DNA of 32,658 bases, taken from NCBI RefSeq assembly GCF_002953615.1, contig NZ_CP024915.1:1601325-1633982 (forward strand). The letters are read 5' to 3'. Below the pieces are notes generated by a model. It made no database searches and had not been told where the DNA came from. It saw nothing but the letters and a program-made list of their open reading frames with translations. Positions within the stretch are counted from its first letter, which is position 1; every line of letters starts with the position of its first letter. Source of the stretch: Arthrobacter agilis (lineage in GTDB: Bacteria; Actinomycetota; Actinomycetes; Actinomycetales; Micrococcaceae). Position numbers and translations under genes: made by a program. Of this stretch, positions 1-12,553 are shown in pieces.

Positions 1-104
1 ACCGAGCAGGGCCGGCCGCCTCGGGCCGCTCCTCCCCCGTCTCCGGACGGGAGCCGGCGCCGTCGTCCGGCCGACGTTGTCGCCGGACTCCCGGCGGTGC
101 AGGC
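1..104. other. window edge, no gene seen
   Basis: These 104 bases lie downstream of the substrate-binding protein stop. I see no coding sequence that can be supported. A short inverted repeat at 36-51 (CCCGTC, TCCG loop, GACGGG) could be part of a terminator for the gene ending at 105, but it has no T-tract in that direction. Confidence 0.4.
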
Positions 105-1136
105 CTACTGCTGCGCGTTGAAGGCTGCCTCCGCCAGGACCGGGATGAAGTTCCGGGCCAGCCACTCGATGCTGAGGGGTGACTCCATGATCATGGCCGC
201 ACCCATCTCGTCCTTCGGTGCGATGACGACCTGGGTCGCCTCGTCGAGATCAGGGCCCAGTTCGTCGGCCAGTTCCTGGGACCGCTGTCGTTCCGCGACG
301 AGGACCAGGACCTCCGCCCGGAGTTCCTCCGCCTGCGCGCGTGGCCAGCGGAGCTGCCCGACACGACCGAACACGTCGTCCTCGACCTCGCCGGCGTTCT
401 CGATGCCGGTCGGAAGTGGTGCCGGCCGCAGGCCGAATTCGCCGAGGAGGTTCGCAGGGCCGGACGCCTCACCGTAGACGGCGAGATCGGCTCCGGCCAC
501 GGGAAAGGCCTCGACGACCAGGACGGTGACCCCTGCCAGATCAGGGTAATCGGAGACCGACGCCGGGATCGTCCGCTCCGTGTCCCGGACGAGGTCGGCG
601 CCCTCGTCGGCACGTCCGATCGCCCGCGCGACGACGTCGACCGTCTCACGCCAGGTGGGCTTCCCCGCCGTCGTGCCGTGGACGACCGGGGCGATCTCCG
701 AGAGCTGATCGTACTGGGCCCGCGTGATGTCGGCGCCGAGGGTGAAGATGAGGTCGGGCTCGAGCTCCTCGATCGCGGCGAGGGAGAGGTCGAGCTCGTC
801 CGCGTAGAGGACCGGCATCAGCGTCTCCTCGGCGATGCGCCGGAGGTTGTACCACGGTGTGGCGTTCGATCCCGGCATGCCGACCGGTGCGATCCCGAGC
901 GCCAGGCAGACGTCCGCGGCGGCGAAGCCGAAGGTCGCGATGCGCAGGGGCTGCTTCCGGACGGTGGTGGTCCCGAACCGGTGGGCGATGTCGACCGGGA
1001 AGGCACCCGCGTCGCTCCCCGGTTCCTCGCCGGCGCCGGTGCACGCACTGACGACGAACGGCAACCCCAGCATCCCCAGCATGACGGTCCGACGGCTCAT
1101 CGCAGGAGATGCCTTGCGGGCGCTCTCGTCTCTCAC
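105..1136 (-). CDS. iron-siderophore-type ABC transporter substrate-binding lipoprotein
   Basis: The 343-residue product resembles the FecB/FhuD/FepB class of periplasmic-binding-like lipoproteins that hand ferric siderophores to a FecCD-type importer. The start is GTG at 1136, with GAGAGGAAG six bases upstream. The N-terminus has a twin-arginine motif (MSRRTVML, residues 13-20) followed by a lipobox ending at Cys32 (FVVSAC), so a Tat-exported lipoprotein is likely. The mature part has the usual family layout: a first lobe with RIATFGFAAADVCLALGIAP, then ELEPDLIFTLGAD, a long linking helix, and a second lobe. No permease or ATPase for it lies in the window; they may lie beyond the left edge or elsewhere. 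It sits 79 bases after the Wzt gene in the same direction, but its function does not obviously fit that export unit. The ligand is not readable from sequence. Confidence 0.85.
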   Translation of the reverse strand: MRDESARKASPAMSRRTVMLGMLGLPFVVSACTGAGEEPGSDAGAFPVDIAHRFGTTTVRKQPLRIATFGFAAADVCLALGIAPVGMPGSNATPWYNLRRIAEETLMPVLYADELDLSLAAIEELEPDLIFTLGADITRAQYDQLSEIAPVVHGTTAGKPTWRETVDVVARAIGRADEGADLVRDTERTIPASVSDYPDLAGVTVLVVEAFPVAGADLAVYGEASGPANLLGEFGLRPAPLPTGIENAGEVEDDVFGRVGQLRWPRAQAEELRAEVLVLVAERQRSQELADELGPDLDEATQVVIAPKDEMGAAMIMESPLSIEWLARNFIPVLAEAAFNAQQ

Positions 1137-1186
1137 AGATCTTCCTCTCGTGAATCCTGGCAGTCCCGGCGATTCCCGAGGTGCCC

Positions 1187-1202
1187 GACGGCGGACGCCG
1201 TC
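1187..1202. terminator. small hairpin between wzt-like and binding-protein genes
   Basis: GACGGC and GCCGTC face each other across a four-base loop in the 79-base gap between the ATPase stop and the binding-protein start. There is no T-tract, so it is only a possible weak terminator or processing hairpin. If real, it would separate the polysaccharide unit from the iron-uptake gene. Confidence 0.3.
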
Positions 1203-1215
1203 TGGTGGGGACCTC

Positions 1216-1959
1216 CTAGTGGTCCCTCGCGCGTTGTCTCAGCTCCGAGACGACGGATGACACCTCGCCGTCCTTCACCAGCCGGCCGTTCTCCAGGAGG
1301 ATCCCGCGTTCGCAGACGCTCGACACCAGGTCGAGGTCGTGACTGACGACGATGAGGGTCTTGCCCGCCGCCGCCAGCTCCCGGATCTTCGCCAGGCACT
1401 TCCGCTGGAAGGGCTCGTCCCCGACGGCGAGGATCTCGTCGACCAGGAAGATGTCCGGATCGGTGTGGACGGCGATCGAGAACGCGAGCCGGAGGTACAT
1501 GCCGGACGAGTAGAACTTGACCTCGGTGTCGATGAACTCACCGATCTCGGCGAACTCCACGATGGAGGCGAACCGTTCCTCGATGTCCCGCTGGGACATG
1601 CCGAGGATGGCGCCGTTGAGATACACGTTCTCCCGGCCGCTGAGGTCGTGGTGGAAACCGGCCCCGACCTCGATCAGCCCCGCGAGGTGGCCCCTCGTGC
1701 GGATCACCCCGGCGTCCGGCTGCAGCACCCCGGAGATCAGTTTGAGGAGGGTCGACTTGCCCGACCCGTTCAGCCCCAGCAGCGCGACCGTCTCACCGCT
1801 CCGCACGGTGAAACTGATGTCGTCGAGCGCGTTGAACTTCTGCACGAGATCACCGTGCCGCCCGCGGACGAACCAGACGAACGCCTCCTTCAGCGATCGG
1901 GTGTGGCGCAGGACGAAGCGTTTCTGGAGTCCGGTGGCGACGATCGCATCGGTAGGCAT
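1216..1959 (-). CDS. wzt: polysaccharide ABC exporter ATP-binding protein (Wzt/TagH type)
   Basis: The 247-residue protein is the nucleotide-binding subunit of an ABC-2 polysaccharide exporter. Visible motifs are Walker A GLNGSGKST, the Wzt/TagH pattern LIEVGAGFHHDLSGRENVYLNG, a variant signature (FYSSGMYLRLAFSIA) in place of a canonical LSGGQ, Walker B DIFLVDEIL, and a switch histidine in VVSHD. The open frame continues upstream into the permease gene, but the ATG at 1959 gives the expected start (MPTDAIV) and lies two bases after the permease stop, so the pair is very likely co-translated. It lacks the C-terminal carbohydrate-binding extension of O-antigen Wzt proteins. This fits the TagH and mycobacterial Rv3781 type, where the partner permease recognises a lipid-linked polymer. 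With the mutase and galactofuranosyltransferase upstream, the cargo is inferred to contain galactofuranose. Confidence 0.92.
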   Translation of the reverse strand: MPTDAIVATGLQKRFVLRHTRSLKEAFVWFVRGRHGDLVQKFNALDDISFTVRSGETVALLGLNGSGKSTLLKLISGVLQPDAGVIRTRGHLAGLIEVGAGFHHDLSGRENVYLNGAILGMSQRDIEERFASIVEFAEIGEFIDTEVKFYSSGMYLRLAFSIAVHTDPDIFLVDEILAVGDEPFQRKCLAKIRELAAAGKTLIVVSHDLDLVSSVCERGILLENGRLVKDGEVSSVVSELRQRARDH

Positions 1960-1961
1960 TC

Positions 1962-2840
1962 TCAGAGCTCCTGGGCGAAGTTGGCCGACAGGCGCCGGAA
2001 GACGAATTGGCCGAGGAGGAGGATCAGCACCGACACGACCGCGGCCGTGGGCACCCATACGGCGAGGATGTCCGGCATCAGCGCAGGGCCGGCCGATGCG
2101 GCGTCGAGCGTGGGGACCCAGAACCCGTAGTGGAACAGCTCCACCGCCACGGTCATGGGATTCAACTGGTAGAGGAAGAACCACGGGCCGAGGGCGTCGC
2201 TGACCAGGTTCCAGCTGTAGAGGACCGGGGACGCCCAGGTGACGACCATGAGGATCATGTCGACGAGGTTCTCGGCGTCGCGGAAGTAGACGTTGACGGC
2301 CCCGAACAGCAACCCGAGCCCGGTGGCGAGACAGGCGACGATGAGGAACCCGACGAGCACCAGGAACAGCTGCAGGACGTCCGGACGCCAGCCGACGATC
2401 AGGCAGGCACCTCCGAGGACGAGCACCTGAGGGAAGAAGTGGACGGCCGAGACCCAGACCGCCGACATGGGGAACAGTTCCCGAGGGAGGTAGATCTTCT
2501 TGATGAGGTCACGGTTCTCGACGATCGACCGCGTCGCGTTGCCGAAAGCCTCCGTGAAGAAGTTGATGAGCACGATCCCGGAGAAGAGGTAGACGGCGTA
2601 GTTCTCCGTCGTGCCCTGCAGATTCAGGAAGATGCCGAGTGCGACGTAGTACACGGAGAACTGCAGGAGCGGCTTCAGGTACGACCAGAGGAGGCCGAGC
2701 ACCGATCCACGGTAGCGGACCCGGATCTCCTTTCGGACCAGCAGGCGCAGCAGGAACCGATTCCGGAGGACGGCGGTGAGCCCGCCACCGGCACCGGGTG
2801 TCTGCATGGCACTCGGCGGACCTGCTGCGGATCCTCGCAT
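1962..2840 (-). CDS. wzm: polysaccharide ABC exporter permease (Wzm/TagG type)
   Basis: The 292-residue product is an ABC-2-type polysaccharide export permease. It starts with a short cytoplasmic arm (LLVRKEIRVRYRGSVLGLLWSYLKPLLQ), the amphipathic helix and first membrane segment typical of Wzm/TagG/RfbA. About six hydrophobic segments follow, with the family pattern YLFSGIVLINFF and NAVNVYFRD-like AVNVYFRDAENLVD. The chosen ATG (2840) is eight bases after the glycosyltransferase stop. A second ATG at 2807 is possible; neither has a strong ribosome binding site, as expected for a coupled internal gene. The following ATPase begins two bases after its stop. Together the two would form a homodimeric-type exporter for a finished lipid-linked glycan. 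Confidence 0.9.
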   Translation of the reverse strand: MRGSAAGPPSAMQTPGAGGGLTAVLRNRFLLRLLVRKEIRVRYRGSVLGLLWSYLKPLLQFSVYYVALGIFLNLQGTTENYAVYLFSGIVLINFFTEAFGNATRSIVENRDLIKKIYLPRELFPMSAVWVSAVHFFPQVLVLGGACLIVGWRPDVLQLFLVLVGFLIVACLATGLGLLFGAVNVYFRDAENLVDMILMVVTWASPVLYSWNLVSDALGPWFFLYQLNPMTVAVELFHYGFWVPTLDAASAGPALMPDILAVWVPTAAVVSVLILLLGQFVFRRLSANFAQEL

Positions 2841-2848
2841 GCCGCTGC

Positions 2849-6189
<3,341 letters not shown>

Positions 6190-8241
6190 CTACAGCTGGA
6201 CTGCCTCGTCGAACCTCTGGGCGAAGATCGGCGTCAGGGATCGGAGGTAGGTGGCGCTGACGTGGTTCTCGTCGATGTACACGAAGATGTTGCCCACGAC
6301 GGCCGGGCAGTCCTCGGCCCGGCACAGGTAGTCGGTGAAGTCGAGGAATGCGACGTCCGGAGCCTGCTCGAGCAGCTCGTCGACCGGGGGCCGATCGCTG
6401 AGGGTCGCGGTGCGGGCAGGATTGCAGTCCGGGCTCTCCGCCCCCTGCGATTCGACGCACAGGACCCTGTCGGTCGTGAATCGCGGGTTGTCACGGACGG
6501 CCACCACCTGGATGCCGTTGTCGTCGAGCATCCTCGCGGTCTGCGCGAAACCGGCCGGCAGGACGTCCTGGGGGTCGTCACTGCGCGCGACGGTCCCGAC
6601 CGTGTAGACGAGGTCGGGTGACTGGTCGAGCACATAGTCGGTGACCGCTGCATTCCACTGCTCGCATTCGGGCGTGCGTCCCTCCGGGCCCGCACCGTAC
6701 TTGCAGCCTCCGAGGAGCACGAAGGTCATCTTCCATCCCCGCTCCTGGGCCATCTGGGCCAGCGGGACGGACCACTGCTGGGAATGCGAGTCGCCCACGA
6801 CGACGATGTCGAGCACCGGTGCTGATGGCGGCATGATGACGTTGCAGTTCTTCCGCAGCAGTTCGTCGTCGGGTTCGTCCTCCCCGTCGCAGAACCGGTC
6901 GAGCTGGAAGTACTCCTTGCTCAGCTCGGTGGTCGCGGGGATGGGTGGCACGTTCTCGGGAGCGGACAGGTTCAGGAGCGGGTCCAGCACCAGCGCACCC
7001 GGGTTGTTCGTGTCGGCATTCGCGGCGATCTCCCGGGCCTGCTGCGTGATTGCCTGCTGCCAGAGGGTCAGCGGTGCCGCGACGAGCGCCACGCTGACGA
7101 CCAGCACCATCACCGCGCGACGGCGTCGCCTGTCCGCCCACGCCAGTGCCCGCATCGGCCGTTCGACGAAACGCATCGTGGCATAGGCCAGCACCAGGGA
7201 CACCGCGATGACCAGGAACCCACCGAGCACGCCGGGTGACGTCCTGTCCTGCCAGACGAGCGCCAGCACGAGGACCGGCCAGTGCCACAGGTACAGCGCG
7301 TAGGACAGATCGCCCATGCGGACCAGGGGTTTCGAGGAGAGGAAGCGGTCTGCTCCCATCGGGCTGTCCGTCTGTCCGGCCACGATCACGAGGGCTGCGG
7401 CCACCAGGGGCCACAGTGCCACGTATCCCGGGAACTGGCCCTGGACGTCGAGGAGGAACCCGCCGCTGAGCATCGCCGCGACGCCGGCCCACCCTGCTCC
7501 GATGCGCAGGGCGCGCGGCAGGCGGATGAAGGGCAGGGCCAGGGCGAGCAGGGTGCCGAAGGCGAACTCCCACAGACGCGCCCGCGTGTCGAAGTAGGCG
7601 TAGGCCTGGTTCGTGTAGGTCTCCCAGACCGAGAACGCGAGCGATGCCACGAACAGGGCCCCGAACACCAGCAGCACGACACCGCGGAACTTCAGCCTGT
7701 ATCGCCGCGCCAGCACGGAGCTGGCCAGGAACAGCAGGGGCCACAGGATGAACACCTGTCCCTGGACCGAGAGCGACCAGAAATGCTGCAGGGGGCTCGC
7801 GAGGCTGTGGTCCTCCGCGTAGTAGTCGACGGCATCGGACGCGAGCACCCAGTTCTGCGCGTAGAACAGGGAGGCCCACGACTGCTCGATGATCCCCGGC
7901 CAGCGCGACTGCGGGACCAGCACGTAGCTCGCCCCGAGGACACCCACGATGACGACGACGACGGCCGGCAGCAGCCGCTTGAACTGGTGCAGCCAGTGCC
8001 GGACCAGGTCCAGCGGCTTCCCCGACTCCACCTTGCGGAGGAACGACAGGGCCAGGAGGAAGGCCGAGATCAGGAGGAAGACGTCCACGCCGCCCGACAC
8101 GCGGCCGAACCAGACGTGGTAGGACACGACCATCAGGACGGCCAGGGCCCGCAGGCCCTGCACTTCGGGGCGGAAACCCCGATCGCTGCTGCGTCTCCCA
8201 CTGCGGGAGAGGGCAGCAGGACTGACGTCAACGACTGCCAT
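6190..8241 (-). CDS. acyltransferase-3 / SGNH membrane O-acyltransferase (OafA/OafB type)
   Basis: The 683-residue product has two parts. Residues from about 23 to 400 form the acyltransferase-3 membrane domain with roughly ten hydrophobic segments. It begins FRPEVQGLRALAVLMVVSYH, which supplies the conserved Arg and His. After a short linker, a secreted SGNH-hydrolase-like domain carries GDSHS (nucleophile block), LLGGCKY and the C-terminal DENHVS with the Asp/His of the triad. This two-domain form is known from O-antigen and exopolysaccharide O-acetylases such as OafB. The usual FWSLSVEEQFY block reads FWSLSVQGQVF here, so the two acidic residues are lost; similar forms may occur in actinobacteria, but I cannot check that. 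It lies 126 bases upstream of the glf unit in the same direction, so O-acylation of the Galf polymer is a reasonable but unproven role. Confidence 0.9.
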   Translation of the reverse strand: MAVVDVSPAALSRSGRRSSDRGFRPEVQGLRALAVLMVVSYHVWFGRVSGGVDVFLLISAFLLALSFLRKVESGKPLDLVRHWLHQFKRLLPAVVVVIVGVLGASYVLVPQSRWPGIIEQSWASLFYAQNWVLASDAVDYYAEDHSLASPLQHFWSLSVQGQVFILWPLLFLASSVLARRYRLKFRGVVLLVFGALFVASLAFSVWETYTNQAYAYFDTRARLWEFAFGTLLALALPFIRLPRALRIGAGWAGVAAMLSGGFLLDVQGQFPGYVALWPLVAAALVIVAGQTDSPMGADRFLSSKPLVRMGDLSYALYLWHWPVLVLALVWQDRTSPGVLGGFLVIAVSLVLAYATMRFVERPMRALAWADRRRRRAVMVLVVSVALVAAPLTLWQQAITQQAREIAANADTNNPGALVLDPLLNLSAPENVPPIPATTELSKEYFQLDRFCDGEDEPDDELLRKNCNVIMPPSAPVLDIVVVGDSHSQQWSVPLAQMAQERGWKMTFVLLGGCKYGAGPEGRTPECEQWNAAVTDYVLDQSPDLVYTVGTVARSDDPQDVLPAGFAQTARMLDDNGIQVVAVRDNPRFTTDRVLCVESQGAESPDCNPARTATLSDRPPVDELLEQAPDVAFLDFTDYLCRAEDCPAVVGNIFVYIDENHVSATYLRSLTPIFAQRFDEAVQL

Positions 8242-8443
8242 GGCGGGCTTTCAGGGTAGGCACGATGAACGATTGTACCGGGAGGACCTCCACGATCCCG
8301 GCAAGGCGCCCCCGGCTTTCGGCGCCGACGGCACCCGGCCTGCTCCGATGACGCCCCGGCCCTTGTCCACAACGCACCCTGCCGGCCCGACGCACACCCG
8401 GACCGACCCTAGCCTCGGAGGCACCGTCGTCCCAGGAGGCTCC
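8242..8443. promoter_or_regulatory. divergent promoter region, acyltransferase / FtsK-EssC-like gene
   Basis: This 202-base intergenic region lies between two divergent genes. On the minus strand, TACAAT (8272-8277) is a good -10 and would give a leader of about 24 bases to the ATG at 8241; no convincing -35 is seen. On the plus strand, TAGCCT (8410-8415) could be the -10 of the FtsK-like gene. It is followed by AGGAGG (8434-8439) five bases before ATG 8444. All promoter calls here are by eye and tentative. Confidence 0.4.
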
Positions 8444-11400
8444 ATGGACCTGCACGTCACCCTCGCGAGCAGTCCCCCGCACAGCTCTCCCACGCGGGAG
8501 ATCGTCGTGGACCCGGAGGTGCTGGGGACCGGCAGCGCGCTCGCCGACCAGCTCGAGGCGGCCGGCTACAGCGGACCGTTCTCGGTGGACGGCCGGCCCC
8601 TGGACACACTGGTGCCGCACACCGGAGCCCTCGTCGACGGGGCGATCATCGTGGCAGGGCCGCTCGGGCGAGCACCCGGACCGCCGCCCGTCCCCCACCT
8701 GGTCTTCGTGGTGCGCGCGGGTCCCGACGCGGGGCAGGTGATCCCGCTCACGCGGGGTGGCTACACGATTGGACGTGCCGGCAGCGACATCGTCATCGCC
8801 GATCCGTCCCTCTCCAGGCGGCACGCCCTCCTCACCATCACGGCGGACTCAATCCTGCTCGAGGACCTGGGGTCGGCGAACGGGACGTTCGTCGACGACG
8901 AGCGGATCATCGGCGCCGGCATCACCGTCTCCGCGGGGCTCCGGTTCGGCGCGAGCCGGTGCCGGATCGAGCTCATGGACGATGCGGGGTGGGTGCCCGG
9001 ACCGGCGCCGGACATCCTCGAGCCCCTGGCCGTCGGACAGGACCTCCCCCGCCGCCCATCCCGCACCATGGTCCTCACCGCGCTGCTACCGCTCGTCCTC
9101 GGTGTCGTCCTGGCCCTTGCCACCGGGATGTGGTTCTTCCTCGCCTTCAGCGCCCTGTCCGCCGGAACCGGCCTCGTACCCCTGCTCGCGTACCGCCGTC
9201 AGTCCCGGGATTTCGCGTGCGCCGTGCGAACCGCCGCGGAACGGGACCGCGACCGGCGTACCCGCGCTGTTCCCGAACCCGGCCAGACGGCCCTGGACGC
9301 CCTGCGGGCGCTGCGCCGGCGACCTGGACCTCCACCGCGGTCACGGTCGCCCGCACCGGACCCGCTCCTGCTGAGGCTCGGCACGGCGGATCAGCCGGCC
9401 CGCCTCGCGACCGGGCCGACCGGTGCGCCCTTCGTCCCGCCGATCCTTCCCGGACTGCCGCTGCACCTGCCGTGTCCCGCGCGGACGGATGCCCCTGGCA
9501 GCCAGCAGGTCACCATCTCGGGCGAGGACGGGGCCGTGCAGGCCCTGGCTCGCGCCGTGCTCCTGCAGGTGGCTCATCCGGCGTCCGGCGGCGCGCCCAT
9601 CATCTGCTGGGGATCGGTCCCGGATCTTCCGCAGGCCGCCCGCTTCCTCCCGAACGTCCGCCTCACGCGGGATCCCGTCGTGCTCGCCTCGCTCCTCGGG
9701 GAGCACGGAGTCCGGCTGGTCCTCCAGTTCTCCGACGACCTGCCCGACCTGCCGGAGCTCACCGGGCTGCCCCTGGTGTGGTTCGCTGCCCGGGGCGCTG
9801 CCGCGGAGGCGGCACCGCCGGGTGGGCACCTGACCATCGGTGCGGGAACTGCCCGGGCCTCCATCGGTGGATGCGAGTACGACGTGGTGCCGGACGGCGT
9901 CTCCGCGCAGGTCTTCGAGCGGACGGCACGGGCACTGGCACGGGCGGCAGCGGACGGAGCAGGATCCGCGGGCGTCGACCGGCCCGATGTCCGGTCGGTC
10001 CGTGGCACGGTCCCGCGGTCCGTCTCCTTCTGGGACGGGCAGCTCACCCCGGACAGCCTCGTCCGAACAGCACGACGCCGCTGGTCGACGGCAGACGCCG
10101 GACGACCGGTCGCCCACGTCGGCGAGTCGGCGACCGGCCCCGTCCTCATCGACCTGGTGGTGGACGGCCCGCACCTCCTGGTCGCCGGCACCACCGGCTC
10201 CGGGAAGTCGGAGTTCCTGAGGACCCTGGTGCTGGGACTCGCGGTGGACCAGCCGCCCCGGCAGCTGGCACTGCTGCTGATCGACTACAAGGGCGGCGCA
10301 GCCCTGGGTCCGCTCGCAGCGCTTCCCCACTGCGTGGGTAGCCTGACGGACCTGTCCGTCGAGTCGACGGCTCGGGCCCTCACCTCGCTGCGCGCCGAGC
10401 TGGGACGCCGTGAACGCCTGTGCGCCGACCACGCCTCCTCCGACCTGGACGAACTACGCGGGGTGTCGCCGTCCTCGTGTCCGCCACGACTGGTCGTCGT
10501 GATCGACGAGTTCCGGATGCTGAGCGACGACGTCCCCTCGGCCGGTGCCGACCTCCTGAAGCTCGCCGCGCTCGGCCGCTCCCTGGGCGTCCACCTCGTC
10601 CTGGCGACACAGCGGGTGCAGGGCGCGGTTCCGCCGGATATGCGGGCGAACCTCACCTCGACAGTGCTGCTGAGGGTCCAGACGGCCATGGAGTCCCAGG
10701 AGCTGCTCGGATCCGGGGTGGCAGCCGATCTGCCCGTCGGCACCCCCGGCAGGGCTTTCCTGCGCCGGGGGGCGGAGCCGCCGGTCGCCTTCCAGGTGTC
10801 ATCCTGCTCGAGCACCGCCGCGGCAGACCTCTCCGCCGGGTGGCAGGACCTGGTCACCTACCTCGGCGGCGGCGCACGCGAAGAACCGGCGGAACCGCGC
10901 CCTGCCGCGGGCAGCGGACGGGAGCCACCCTCCGATCGGCGACCGACCAGGACGGGACGCGCCACCCCTGGATCGGGTCAGGATCGCGGCGCCCTCGAGC
11001 ATGCGGCGGCGGCGCTCGCCGAGGCCGCAGCCGGCATGGCGGCCGGGCGTCCGGCTCGGCCGATCCTCCCTCCGCTGCCGACCTCCGTCGGACCGGCTGC
11101 GTGCGCCGCCCTCCTGCCGGCCGACCCGTCACGGGAAGCGGCGTCCGCAGCGGGTGCGCTGCTCGGCATCGCCGATCTCCCCGACCGCCAGGCACAGCGA
11201 ATCCTGCAGTGGCGGCCGGCGGACCATTCGCACCTGGCGCTGGTCGGTCTGCCCGGCAGCGGTGGGACGGAGGCTCTCGGAGGAGCGGTGGCATCCCTGC
11301 TGGACGCGGACCCGGATCTCCACCTGTACCTGCTCGACGGCGACGGGAGCCTGTCGGGATCCGCGCTCCTGCCCCAGGTCGGCGCTCATGTGCCGTCACT

Positions 11401-12553
11401 CGAGACGCGGCGTGCCGCCCGGGTGCTCGAGCGGCTCGCCGCACTGCACGTCGAGCCGCCGGAGGACCTCCCGCGGATCGTCCTCGCCATCACCGGATGG
11501 GGCCGGTGGAGCAGCCAGTTCCGCAGCGGTCGTTCCGCACGGGCGGAGGAGGACCTCCTGACGATCGCGCGGGACGGCAGCAGGATCGGGGTGGCCGTGC
11601 TCGTCGCCGGGGACCGCGACCTGACCACGTCGCGGTTCTTCGCCCTGCTGCCGAACCGCGTCTACCTGCCCCTCGGCGCGCACGCCGAGAGCACGCTGAC
11701 CTGGCCGACGATACCGGCGCTCGATAAGGTGGCGGGTCGCGGGCTCGCCCAGGGACGCATCACGGGCAGCTGGGGGGATGCAGCATGCCAGCTGGCGCTC
11801 GGGCCCTCCCCCGCCCGTCACGCTTCCCGCCCTCCTGCCCGCCGCCCGTTCCCGGTCCATCCGCTTCCGCGGACCGTCATGCTCGAAGCGCTCGTCCACC
11901 GGGGTGGCGGGGATCTGGGCGGACGGCACGACCTCCTGCTGGGAGTCTCCGGCGATGACCTGTACCCCTACTTCGTCTCCCTGAACCCGGGCGAGGCGTA
12001 CCTGGTGCTGGGGCGTGCATCCTCCGGCCGCACGAATGCCCTGGAGGTGCTCTCCGCGGCCTCGGCGTCCAGCGGATCCCACCGCGTCCCGGTGGCACCA
12101 CCGCCGGGCATCGGAGCCGCACAGTTCTGGCGGGGCATCGCGGACCCCGGCTCCGCTGCCTGCCGGCCGGAGCATTGCATCCTGGTGGTCGACGACGCGG
12201 ACACCCTTCCGGCCGATGTGCACCGGGTGCTCTCGGAGTTCGTCGCCCGCGGTGCCGCGGCCGTCCTGTCCGCGGCACCCGGGCCCATGCTGATGGCGCG
12301 TGTGCCGCTCTCGCTCCAGGCGCGCAGCACAGGCCGGGGCTTCGTCCTGGCGCCGAGGTCGTCGGGCGACGGCGACTTCTTCGGGGCCCGCTTCGACCTG
12401 GACACGCCACCCGTACCCGGACGGGGATACGCCTGCGATCCGGCGGGAGCCGTCGAGGTCCAGGTCGCCTGCGCCGCCACGCGGTGGACACCCGGTCCCC
12501 CGCCTCCGAGCAGGCCTACAGGGTCCGCCCGTCCCCCGTGGGCCGCGCCGTGA
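8444..12553 (+). CDS. FHA-FtsK/SpoIIIE protein, EssC/EccC-like
   Basis: The open frame extends to 8240, but AGGAGG five bases before ATG 8444 fixes a 1369-residue protein. Order of parts: an N-terminal domain (1-75); an FHA domain (about 95-170; YTIGRAGSDIVI, SLSRRH, GSANGTF); two membrane helices near 207-245; then three FtsK-like ATPase modules. Module 1 is intact: Walker A GTTGSGKS at 582-589 and Walker B VVVIDEF with D688/E689. Module 2 has GLPGSGGT (935-942) and no recognisable Walker B. Module 3 has GRASSGRT (1190-1197) with a preserved ILVVDDAD. Both lack the P-loop lysine. FHA, two helices and three ATPases is the plan of the type VII secretion motor EssC. No WXG100 substrate, EccB/D/E or mycosin gene is nearby, so it may work alone or with distant partners. 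Its last 38 bases overlap the convergent gene. Confidence 0.9.
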   Translation: MDLHVTLASSPPHSSPTREIVVDPEVLGTGSALADQLEAAGYSGPFSVDGRPLDTLVPHTGALVDGAIIVAGPLGRAPGPPPVPHLVFVVRAGPDAGQVIPLTRGGYTIGRAGSDIVIADPSLSRRHALLTITADSILLEDLGSANGTFVDDERIIGAGITVSAGLRFGASRCRIELMDDAGWVPGPAPDILEPLAVGQDLPRRPSRTMVLTALLPLVLGVVLALATGMWFFLAFSALSAGTGLVPLLAYRRQSRDFACAVRTAAERDRDRRTRAVPEPGQTALDALRALRRRPGPPPRSRSPAPDPLLLRLGTADQPARLATGPTGAPFVPPILPGLPLHLPCPARTDAPGSQQVTISGEDGAVQALARAVLLQVAHPASGGAPIICWGSVPDLPQAARFLPNVRLTRDPVVLASLLGEHGVRLVLQFSDDLPDLPELTGLPLVWFAARGAAAEAAPPGGHLTIGAGTARASIGGCEYDVVPDGVSAQVFERTARALARAAADGAGSAGVDRPDVRSVRGTVPRSVSFWDGQLTPDSLVRTARRRWSTADAGRPVAHVGESATGPVLIDLVVDGPHLLVAGTTGSGKSEFLRTLVLGLAVDQPPRQLALLLIDYKGGAALGPLAALPHCVGSLTDLSVESTARALTSLRAELGRRERLCADHASSDLDELRGVSPSSCPPRLVVVIDEFRMLSDDVPSAGADLLKLAALGRSLGVHLVLATQRVQGAVPPDMRANLTSTVLLRVQTAMESQELLGSGVAADLPVGTPGRAFLRRGAEPPVAFQVSSCSSTAAADLSAGWQDLVTYLGGGAREEPAEPRPAAGSGREPPSDRRPTRTGRATPGSGQDRGALEHAAAALAEAAAGMAAGRPARPILPPLPTSVGPAACAALLPADPSREAASAAGALLGIADLPDRQAQRILQWRPADHSHLALVGLPGSGGTEALGGAVASLLDADPDLHLYLLDGDGSLSGSALLPQVGAHVPSLETRRAARVLERLAALHVEPPEDLPRIVLAITGWGRWSSQFRSGRSARAEEDLLTIARDGSRIGVAVLVAGDRDLTTSRFFALLPNRVYLPLGAHAESTLTWPTIPALDKVAGRGLAQGRITGSWGDAACQLALGPSPARHASRPPARRPFPVHPLPRTVMLEALVHRGGGDLGGRHDLLLGVSGDDLYPYFVSLNPGEAYLVLGRASSGRTNALEVLSAASASSGSHRVPVAPPPGIGAAQFWRGIADPGSAACRPEHCILVVDDADTLPADVHRVLSEFVARGAAAVLSAAPGPMLMARVPLSLQARSTGRGFVLAPRSSGDGDFFGARFDLDTPPVPGRGYACDPAGAVEVQVACAATRWTPGPPPPSRPTGSARPPWAAP

